From contig JBFWWZ010000015.1 in NCBI GenBank assembly GCA_050245915.1, positions 1 through 55,867 of the forward strand: 55,867 nt of DNA, given 5' to 3'. Within the stretch, counting starts at the first letter, position 1, and every line of letters begins with the position of its first letter. Shown in pieces: positions 1 through 6,963 of the stretch. Under the pieces are notes generated by a model, which saw only the letters and a program-made list of their open reading frames with translations, was not told where the DNA came from and ran no database searches. Position numbers and translations under genes: made by a program. The stretch is from JBDSKH01 sp050245915 (lineage in GTDB: Bacteria > Actinomycetota > Actinomycetes > Actinomycetales > Microbacteriaceae).

Positions 1-118
1 AGAACGCCACGACGCCCTCGCCCCCTGGCTCCACCACTACAACTACGCTCGACCCCACACCGCCTGCGGAGGCCAACCCCCAATCAGCCGACTGTCACCA
101 ACGATCTGACCGAGTACA
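1..118 (+). mobile_element. Right end of an IS481-family insertion sequence (rest lies left of the window)
   Basis: The first 109 bases encode the C-terminus of an IS481-type transposase. Read inward from base 118, the element starts TGTACTCGGTCAGATCGTTG, and the TGT...ACA terminus is usual for IS481 elements. The next six bases (119-124, ACTAGC) fit the NCTAGN target known for Bordetella IS481. The end at 118 is inferred from the ACA terminus and the target motif; the left end and the second target copy are outside the window. Confidence 0.78.
2..109 (+). CDS. IS481-family transposase, C-terminal fragment
   Basis: Only the last 35 codons are present, open at the left edge and ending at TGA 107-109. 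The residues include HHYNYARPHTACGG followed by QPPISRL. This is the characteristic end of the IS481/IS3-type DDE integrase core, where the YN..RPH..LGG..P motif closes the domain. The catalytic DDE residues would lie upstream of the window. The frame overlaps the last codons of the opposite-strand RHS reading frame, which is the result of the insertion rather than a natural overlap. Confidence 0.85.
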   Translation, partial: ERHDALAPWLHHYNYARPHTACGGQPPISRLSPTI

Positions 119-3100
119 ACTAGCTCCCCACCCGTCGACCCCGTCCCAGTCGGCGCTCATCACCTGCCGAGCAGGGTGCACGTTCTCTTCCACCCACTCC
201 TCGGCGGTGACCGTGACGTCATCCCAGTACACGGGTCCGCTGGTGGGTGTGGAGCTGTCGTTTCCGAAGTACCAGTCCTGGATGGTGTCGGTCGCGGTGA
301 ACGTGTAGCTGATCTGCTGCCACCCGGATGTCGTCGCGCTGGAGGACTGCCCGATGTCGGTCGCGCCGATGACGATGTTCGTCAGCCCGGTTGAGGAGGA
401 TGCATCTACCCATGCGGAGAGGGTGTAGTCGCGTCCGGGAGACAGGTCGGTGAGGACCTCGTTCATTCCGACCCAGTAGCCGTTCTTTGCGCTCGTCATC
501 TTCAGCGACTTGGTACCGGAGTGATGCTTTGTGCTGGAGATAGAGACCACGGTCGCACCGTCGGCGGTGTACGGGGTGGTCGCGAATGGGTCACCCGATT
601 CGTAGTCGTTCGCATCCGTCACCCGAGCGCCCTGCAGGACCTCCTGGTCGGGGAAAGACCAGGACAGACTGGTGGTGGCGCCGGCATCGTTGCGGCCGAT
701 CGACGACAGAGTTGTCCCGTTGCCGTAGGCGACCGATTCCAGCAACTGTGTCGACGCGTACGTCGGGTCGGCGACGACGGTTCCGTCGTAGGAGACGGTC
801 TCGACTTTGCCGTCGAGGTCGTAGGTGAACGACTGGGTGTGCGCGGCACCCTCCGCGGGGTCGGTATCGACGGACAGCACTCGGCCGGTGAGCGGCTGGT
901 ATGCCGGGGTTGAGACGGTGCCCCAGACATCCGTGGTCGATACAACGCGGCCGAGCAGGTCGATGCGGGTCGTGACCGTGCCAGTGGGGTCGCTGACCGA
1001 CCCGACGAGCGGGTTGCCGTCGACGGCGAAGTCGCTGGTCACAGTGCGGGCCGAGCTGGAGCCGAACGCCGAGTACACCGTTTGTGATGCGCGTCCGCGT
1101 GCGTCGTAGGTCGTGCAGGTCCACGTGGAGTCGCCGGACCGCTTGGTACCGGCGAGTCGGCCGAGGAGGTCGTAGACGTATTGGGTGACGACGGCACCGC
1201 CGGCGGCGGGGGTCGGGCTGGTGGTCGATTTCAGGAGGCCGAACTGGCGGGTGCCGGACGGGACCCCGCAGGTGGTGGCGCTGAGGGTTTCGGCGTCGGT
1301 GTAGTAGGCGGAGGTCGTGGTCGCGCTGGACCCGGAGGGCATCTGCCGGGTGAGGCGGCGCAGCCAGTTGTCTGCGGCGGTGGTCGGTGACTCGAACGTC
1401 ATCGATGTGGTGAGGCCGAGCCCGGACGGATCGATGGTGGAACTCGTCGCGGCGCGCAGCCAGGGCGTGGATCCGTAGCTGGTGCTGGTGGTGATCGACG
1501 GCACCTGGGTGTTCGACAGCCCGGAACCGGACGGGACGGAATCGTCCATGGTGGAAGAGGTTGCAAGGCCGTAGTCCGGGGTCAGGTAGCTGCCCGACAC
1601 GGTGGATGCGGCGCCGCCGGCGGGGGTGACCCATTGGAGCTTGAGCGAGGCGTTGCCGGTGTCTTCGAAGTACTCGATGCGGATGCGATGCTTCTCCCCC
1701 GCGGTGGCGATGGTGATCGGCACCGTGCCGGCGGCGGTCGCGGTGCCTTGCACGACCCAGTTGTCGACCCACAGCACGTCATCGATCCACACCCGGGTGC
1801 CGTCGCCGGCGAGTGTCTTGAGGGTGTAGTTGCCGGTGTCGGGGAAGGTGATCATGCCGGTGAGCCGGATCGAGAAGCCGTCGGAGGGCAGGGCTGTGTT
1901 CGGTGCGCCGGTGGTCCAGTCGCTGTCGACGGCACCACCGGTCGACCCGAGGAGGCCGAGGCTGAACAGCGTCGGCGCACCCGACAGGGTGCGGTTGGCA
2001 TAGTAGGTCGCGTTCAGCCCGCTCATCGACTGGTCGTAACTGGTAGCTGTGTGGGCTGGTGTGATCGGGCACGACCCGACCGGAAGGCGGGCGCTGTCGA
2101 AGCAGCCGATCGGTGCAGGACCGTACGCGTCGGTGGGCAGATCGGTCTTCGGGTCATAGATCGTCGTCGACATCAGACCCTGCGGGTCGGTGGATGAGAG
2201 CACCTGATCCTTCGTGCCCCACACCTGCGAGGCGGTCTGGCCCATCGCGGACGTCGTGGAAGTTGCACGCCACGCCGAGTCGTACGTGACGGTCGACGCG
2301 TGACCACCCGGGACATCCAGACCCTCGATGTCCACCGTGGTGGACCCGGTGCCATACGTGTAGGTCTTGGTGGGACGGTTCGCGCTCGTGGTTCCGTCGG
2401 GCGCCGGCAGCGCGACCTCGATCAGGCGTCCGGCCGAGTCGTAGTCGAACGTGGTGGCGTTCGCGTCGGTAGCGGCACCGGAGGTTGCGACGAGCCAATC
2501 GTTGGCGAGCGAGTTGCGGATGGTGTCCATCCGGCCGCCACTGTCGTAAGCGAACGTGGACTGGGCGCCACCGGGATCGACAATCGACGCCAGCTGGCCG
2601 CTGGAGTTATACAGGATCAACGTTGTGTCATCGGCATTCATCGCATGACCCGGGTAGATGATCCGGCACAGCATCCCCGTCGGAGGCGCCGAGTACCCGC
2701 TGGGCACCGGGCATGCGGTTTCCAGGATGTTGAGTCCGACACTGGTCGCGCTGTCACCGCCGTACACGAACCGTACCTCACGCGCATAGGTGACCGGGGA
2801 TCCAGAGTTCTTGGAGACCGGGTCGGAGAGCCGGTCGACCTGCCCGTTCGACCGATATTGCACGACCGGTGACGCGGGCTTCAGCGCGTCGCTGACCGGG
2901 GTCGCTGACACGAGCAGACCCGCGCCTGAGAAGGTGTACACGGTGCCGTCGACGTCGGTGAATACGGCTTGACCCGACTTGTCCAGTGACATCACGCCGT
3001 ATTCGCCGGCGGGAGCGGTGTAGCCGCCATCGGATCGCTTCGTGTAGGTGTGCGCGGTTCCGGATGCGTCGGTGAGCACGATGGATGCCTCGGTGACCCG

Positions 3101-5908
3101 CACCGACGAATACGCCCCGCTCGCACCCGCGATCGGACCTGATGTCGACCACCCGGCCGGGAGCGACTCGACCTTGGTCGACAGCCACGACGCCGGGACG
3201 ATGAAGGTGTTGTTGGAAGGGTCCTTGACCCACAACTGGATTCCCGCGTCGCCGGTGGACTCGAAGTACTCCAGCGACAACGCTTCGGCAGCGGTGGTCA
3301 TACTGCGCGCGGACCCCCACTGCACGCCGGACGGTGCAGTGTCGGTCCATGTGTTGTAGATCGAGCTGCCACCGACAGTCAGTCGAGCGCCGCCATCGCG
3401 GACCACACCGAACGTGTAGGTGCCGGAACTGGGGACCCGGACGAAGCCGGTCCAGCGTGCCAGGAAGTAGTTGCTCGGAACGGCCGGGCCCGGTGACGTG
3501 CTCGACCAGGTGAACGGCACCGACGTGTCGGTGCGCACCAGCACGGGTGTGCGGCCGGTGAAGTCGTACGTCGTCGTAGACGACTGGCCCGTGTTGAGGG
3601 CGTTGTAATACGAGCCGGTGAGCCCGCGCACCAGATCAGGGGACTGCTGGGAGTTGTACGCGAACGACATCCCCATGGGCCCGCCGACGGTGTTCACGGT
3701 CGGCGAGGCGAACGACAACGACAGGTTCCCGTTCGCCAGATTCACCGTCGCCGGCCCGGCCGTGTCGAACGGTGACGGGCCCGAGGTGCCAAGACGAAGG
3801 TTGACCTTGAACTTCGACACCCATGGCGGGTTGATGTCCTGATCGATGCCGTCGCTGGTCATGGCGATCCAGGTGTAGGAGCCACCGTCCTGCAGCGTCC
3901 CTGCCGGGACCGTCCACTCCGGATCGTTCAACCAGCCGGAGGAGATGATCGCGCCGGTCTTGCCATCGGCGCCGGTCGCGATGCGGAACTGATACTGAAC
4001 GGGATCGCCGTTGGCATCCTCGACCTCGTTCGTCGTGAACGACGGGGTCAACGTTGTCAGGACCGAGCCGTCCAGCGGAGTCGAGGTCGACTGCGTCGCC
4101 GGCGGTGCACTCGAGTTGGTGGTGAACGACTGCACCGATCCGCCGCGGACCGTGGAGGTACCCAGCCAACCGTCGGCCTTGTCCCGCACGTACGCCTTCC
4201 AGTAGTACGTCGTGCCAGCCGTCAGCGCATTGGTCTGAGGCACCTGCGTCGCGTAGCTGCCATCCGTCACCCACCCTGACCACGCGGAAGTCCACACCGT
4301 GCTCGCCTCGACGTTCGAGGTGGTGCCGATCTTGAACTGATACTGCAGACCTAGACCGTATGGGTCAGAGCCCGTGGCCTTGAGGATTGGCATCACCGGA
4401 GCCTGCGTTGCGCCGTTCGCCGGCGACGGGGTCGGGGTGCCGGTGACCGAGGGGTAGTACTTCCAGTTGAAGTACAGGGTGGTAGCCATCTTCTTGTAGG
4501 TATATGTGCCGCCCTCGACCCCGGTGATCAGCAGACCCCCGCCGAAGGAGTTCGCGTTGACCAAATCCGAATACATCTGGTCCATACCGGTGCCAGCACC
4601 GGTCGCGTTGCCCGCCGCAATCGAGTAGGACCCGACCCAACTCCCAGCGCAGCCGTAACAGAACCCGGTCGCCGCGTAGATATTGCCGCCGGTCGTGCCC
4701 GTGTAGCCCTCCCCCGCGTATGCCATCGACAGGGCCGTTCCCAGAATCTGCGTACCCGCCAACCCGCTGTACGGGTACACGACCACGGTTCGCCAGTACC
4801 GGTTGCCGTTGTTGCGCGCATTGCCAACCAGGACCCCATCGGTGCGGGTCGCGCCGTCGGACTTGTACGCGACGCGGGAGCCCTCCCCGAAACCGCTTTG
4901 TGGATCGACCATGACTGGGAAGACGCGTTCCGGCGCCGAGAGCCATGCGTAGTCCGGCTTCATCGTCAGCGACCATGTCGATCCGGAACCTTCCAGGGTC
5001 ACGTCGAGATCGGCGAGGTCCTCGGTTCGCACGCCCTCGACGCCAGATGCATCCCACATGATCGGCTTCGGGATGATCAGTTGCACATCACCACGAATGT
5101 CGGTGAACTCGATGTCCCCGAACTCCCCCACCCGAGCTGTCAGACCGTCCGAGTCGATCGACCACGTCCACGTCGCATCCTCACGAGAGGGCAGCTTGTT
5201 CACGATGAGCGTCTCTTTCACCGTGCCCTGCTCCATGTCGTACCCGAGATCAACGCCGGGGAACACGTCGTCGTAGCGCAGCCGATCCGGCACATCACGG
5301 CGAGGGTTCTCAGCCAAGCGGTGCACCGGCGAACCTGCCGCGCCCACCAGAGAGAACACAACGTCGTACCCACCTCGCGAGATGGTCAGAAGCTCAGGAT
5401 CATCCGCTGTCGCGGCGAACGCCGGATCAAACGGGTGCTCCTCCGTCGACCACGAGCCATCCGGCTGCTCGTCAAGGTCCGTGGACACCGCAACCCACTT
5501 GCCCTGCTCGTCACGAGCGTTCAGGGGCTCGGCACCGACCTGGGTCGTGAACGTGCCATCGGGATTCTCGTACACGTTCTGGAACTCGCGCCGCTGCACC
5601 AATTCGGACTCGCTCGGAAGCATCCGCGGGTCGATCGGCTCGGACTGCACCGGCGTGATCGCCGCCCGCGACGACACACGCCTCCCCAAAGTCACCACAC
5701 CCGTGTCCAGCTGATCCAGACCCGAGAAATCCCCCGAGGGCGTCAGAGGCTTCGGCAGCTTGACGGGGTCGCTCGCGATCGGGGGCAGGATCTCGGGGTG
5801 GAACACCGCCTCACGTTCAGCCGCAGCGACAGGCGTCGCGAGCGAAGTGAGAAGGGCCGTCGACACAACGACAGCCAGAACATTGACGAGCTTGCGCGAA
5901 CGCGACAT
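95..5908 (-). CDS. Secreted RHS/YD-repeat protein with two PA14 domains, C-terminally truncated by IS481
   Basis: The protein is a 1937-residue export substrate. Residues 1-31 look like a Sec signal peptide (basic start, hydrophobic core, cleavage near VAAAE). Fibronectin-like segments lie around 480-700, a PA14 domain around 755-930, and YD repeats (YDSGGRMDTI, YDSAGRLIEV, YDLLGRLAG and others) from about 1130. A second PA14 domain sits near 1300-1440 and a carbohydrate-binding-like beta-sandwich near 1770-1915. Proteins of this type form a large shell or wall-attached structure and usually end in a variable toxin. Here native sequence stops at Ser1930: the last seven codons and the stop come from the IS481 end. 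The RHS core motif, any toxin tip and an immunity gene would lie beyond the IS. Carried function is therefore uncertain and the gene is probably inactivated. Confidence 0.82.
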   Translation of the reverse strand: MSRSRKLVNVLAVVVSTALLTSLATPVAAAEREAVFHPEILPPIASDPVKLPKPLTPSGDFSGLDQLDTGVVTLGRRVSSRAAITPVQSEPIDPRMLPSESELVQRREFQNVYENPDGTFTTQVGAEPLNARDEQGKWVAVSTDLDEQPDGSWSTEEHPFDPAFAATADDPELLTISRGGYDVVFSLVGAAGSPVHRLAENPRRDVPDRLRYDDVFPGVDLGYDMEQGTVKETLIVNKLPSREDATWTWSIDSDGLTARVGEFGDIEFTDIRGDVQLIIPKPIMWDASGVEGVRTEDLADLDVTLEGSGSTWSLTMKPDYAWLSAPERVFPVMVDPQSGFGEGSRVAYKSDGATRTDGVLVGNARNNGNRYWRTVVVYPYSGLAGTQILGTALSMAYAGEGYTGTTGGNIYAATGFCYGCAGSWVGSYSIAAGNATGAGTGMDQMYSDLVNANSFGGGLLITGVEGGTYTYKKMATTLYFNWKYYPSVTGTPTPSPANGATQAPVMPILKATGSDPYGLGLQYQFKIGTTSNVEASTVWTSAWSGWVTDGSYATQVPQTNALTAGTTYYWKAYVRDKADGWLGTSTVRGGSVQSFTTNSSAPPATQSTSTPLDGSVLTTLTPSFTTNEVEDANGDPVQYQFRIATGADGKTGAIISSGWLNDPEWTVPAGTLQDGGSYTWIAMTSDGIDQDINPPWVSKFKVNLRLGTSGPSPFDTAGPATVNLANGNLSLSFASPTVNTVGGPMGMSFAYNSQQSPDLVRGLTGSYYNALNTGQSSTTTYDFTGRTPVLVRTDTSVPFTWSSTSPGPAVPSNYFLARWTGFVRVPSSGTYTFGVVRDGGARLTVGGSSIYNTWTDTAPSGVQWGSARSMTTAAEALSLEYFESTGDAGIQLWVKDPSNNTFIVPASWLSTKVESLPAGWSTSGPIAGASGAYSSVRVTEASIVLTDASGTAHTYTKRSDGGYTAPAGEYGVMSLDKSGQAVFTDVDGTVYTFSGAGLLVSATPVSDALKPASPVVQYRSNGQVDRLSDPVSKNSGSPVTYAREVRFVYGGDSATSVGLNILETACPVPSGYSAPPTGMLCRIIYPGHAMNADDTTLILYNSSGQLASIVDPGGAQSTFAYDSGGRMDTIRNSLANDWLVATSGAATDANATTFDYDSAGRLIEVALPAPDGTTSANRPTKTYTYGTGSTTVDIEGLDVPGGHASTVTYDSAWRATSTTSAMGQTASQVWGTKDQVLSSTDPQGLMSTTIYDPKTDLPTDAYGPAPIGCFDSARLPVGSCPITPAHTATSYDQSMSGLNATYYANRTLSGAPTLFSLGLLGSTGGAVDSDWTTGAPNTALPSDGFSIRLTGMITFPDTGNYTLKTLAGDGTRVWIDDVLWVDNWVVQGTATAAGTVPITIATAGEKHRIRIEYFEDTGNASLKLQWVTPAGGAASTVSGSYLTPDYGLATSSTMDDSVPSGSGLSNTQVPSITTSTSYGSTPWLRAATSSTIDPSGLGLTTSMTFESPTTAADNWLRRLTRQMPSGSSATTTSAYYTDAETLSATTCGVPSGTRQFGLLKSTTSPTPAAGGAVVTQYVYDLLGRLAGTKRSGDSTWTCTTYDARGRASQTVYSAFGSSSARTVTSDFAVDGNPLVGSVSDPTGTVTTRIDLLGRVVSTTDVWGTVSTPAYQPLTGRVLSVDTDPAEGAAHTQSFTYDLDGKVETVSYDGTVVADPTYASTQLLESVAYGNGTTLSSIGRNDAGATTSLSWSFPDQEVLQGARVTDANDYESGDPFATTPYTADGATVVSISSTKHHSGTKSLKMTSAKNGYWVGMNEVLTDLSPGRDYTLSAWVDASSSTGLTNIVIGATDIGQSSSATTSGWQQISYTFTATDTIQDWYFGNDSSTPTSGPVYWDDVTVTAEEWVEENVHPARQVMSADWDGVDGWGASCTRSDRW
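119..124. repeat. Probable IS481 target-site duplication (ACTAGC)
   Basis: The six bases directly after the inferred IS end read ACTAGC, matching NCTAGN, the site at which the Bordetella element inserts and which it duplicates. CTAG is rare in DNA of this composition. On the opposite strand the IS begins exactly at the codon after Ser1930 of the RHS reading frame, so the RHS gene was cut here. The partner copy should lie at the far end of the IS. Confidence 0.6.
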
Positions 5909-6299
5909 GAAGCACTCATTCCCCAGACAACGAGTAATGCTCCGTAAGCTTCCGCGGTCCGCACGGGTTGTCTACCCCCGAGATCTGGGTCTTGTGAGCC
6001 GTGCTCGCATTCTGCTTGAATTCGAGACCGGCTCGCCTCGAGGGACACGAGAGGGCACCTGGGGGGCACGCCTCTTTACCGAAGCCAGGCGAGAGCAGAA
6101 ACCACCTGGTCAACCGGTGGACCCTAGGGGATTCGAACCCCTGACCTTCTCATTGCGAACGCGTGGCCAGGCGCCGCAGGTTGCAGAAGTCGCTGAGTTT
6201 CCGGCTTGCCCGCGGTTGCTCGCCTTGCGCTGGTTGCCGCAGCGGACGAACTCGGGGGACACCGGGGTGGCACGCATTCCCGGCCAGCCGGTGGCCGAT
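5909..6299. other. Intergenic stretch between the RHS gene and the islet antitoxin gene
   Basis: This 391-base stretch holds the upstream region of the RHS gene (about 5909-6050) and a truncated tRNA-derived repeat with its flanking box (6053-6161). The remaining 138 bases form the left end of the islet, where a second G-rich run (GGGGGACACCGGGGTGGCAC, near 6254-6273) resembles the box outside the repeat. I see no convincing gene: readings through it are shadows of the tRNA remnant and of higA. Confidence 0.6.
6053..6161. repeat. Left attachment-site repeat: truncated tRNA-Ala 3' half plus flanking box
   Basis: Bases 6118-6161 are identical over 44 bp to 9936-9979, the 3' half of the tRNA-Ala gene (discriminator base, T arm, variable region and part of the anticodon arm). 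Similarity extends left to 6104 with one indel. A further block GGGCACCTGGGGGGCA at 6053-6068 recurs at 9869-9884, at nearly the same distance from the tRNA sequence. The copy lacks the D arm and 5' acceptor strand, so it is not a functional tRNA. It has the form of the outer att site left by integration into a tRNA 3' end. Confidence 0.85.
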
Positions 6300-6605
6300 C
6301 TAGGCGGGAGCCAGCTCCAGCGGATGCACCCGTGCGAGGTCGAGGCGCTGACGCGCGACCCACAGGTCATGAGCGTCCTGCATCGCGAGCCAGCTCTCTG
6401 CACTGCGACCGATCGCCTTCGACAACCGCAGCGACATCTCCGGCGTGACCCGACTGGCTCCGCTGAGCACGCGGCTCAATGTAGACGCGGACACGTCGAG
6501 CTGCTTTGCCAGCTCACGACCGCTGACCCCGAACGGCTCGAGGTACACCTCGGAGATGAACTCGCCCGGGTGCGGCGGATTATGCATCGGCTTCAACTCG
6601 TCCAT
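6300..6605 (-). CDS. higA: HigA-family antitoxin (HTH XRE)
   Basis: The 101-residue protein has the HigA pattern. It begins with PPHPGEFI, typical of the VapI/HigA subfamily, followed by a helix-turn-helix at about residues 28-60 (GRELAKQLDVSASTLSRVLS) and a C-terminal helix with SAESWLAMQ. Such antitoxins bind the partner RNase and repress their own operon. The ATG overlaps the TGA of higB by one base (TGATG), so the two are translationally coupled in the usual higBA order. The antitoxin frame is intact although the toxin frame is broken. Confidence 0.88.
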   Translation of the reverse strand: MDELKPMHNPPHPGEFISEVYLEPFGVSGRELAKQLDVSASTLSRVLSGASRVTPEMSLRLSKAIGRSAESWLAMQDAHDLWVARQRLDLARVHPLELAPA

Positions 6606-6882
6606 CAGTGGTAGTCCTCGTAGTCCAGGACGTAGGCGTTCCCGTCACGGAACTCGAACGTCACCCTCCAGTTGCCATTCACCGTGATCGACCACCGGCC
6701 GGCCATGCCGCCCTTCAGCGGATGCAACGGAAGCCCGGGATGTCCATGTCGTCGATCACCTGGGCCGAATCCAGCGCCGCGAGTTGCATCCGCAACCGCT
6801 TCGCGTGATTCGGCTGCACACCTGCCGCACTGCCCGACTCGAACAGCGTGCGCAAGCCCTTGTGTCGGAAGGACTTGATCAC
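6605..6882 (-). pseudogene. higB: HigB-type toxin gene interrupted by a one-base frameshift
   Basis: From GTG 6882 the frame encodes IKSFRHKGLRTLFESGS and runs to DDMDIPGF, then stops early after RCIR. The rest of a standard RelE/HigB mRNA interferase (LHPLKGGMAGRWSITVNG, then NWRVTFEF) follows in the next frame and ends at TGA 6607-6605. Inserting one base at about 6728-6729 would restore a protein of about 92 residues. The start is supported by TACGCT (6889-6894) exactly six bases upstream, as in other leaderless genes here. It may be a real inactivation, a sequencing error or, less likely, recoding. Confidence 0.85.
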
Positions 6883-6888
6883 GCTCCG

Positions 6889-6957
6889 AGCGTAGCACGA
6901 TGCGCATCACGCACCGATTACCCGACCACCCGGAGCCTTCGATGCCGTCGCTAGGCT
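6889..6957. promoter_or_regulatory. Divergent leaderless promoters of higBA and the nuclease-NTPase gene
   Basis: On the minus strand TACGCT (6889-6894) lies six bases before the GTG of higB. On the plus strand TAGGCT (6952-6957) lies six bases before the ATG of the large gene. Both fit a TANNNT -10 element with transcription starting at the start codon. No clear -35 is visible on either side. Confidence 0.55.
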
Positions 6958-6963
6958 CAGCAC

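Noticed and set aside
4898..5947. Plus-strand frame of 349 codons opposite the start of the RHS gene
   Set aside because: Arg/His-rich shadow of the RHS signal-peptide and N-terminal region.
6118..6161. A second tRNA-Ala gene
   Set aside because: Only the 3' half is present; the sequence diverges at 6162 within the anticodon arm and lacks the D arm and 5' acceptor strand.
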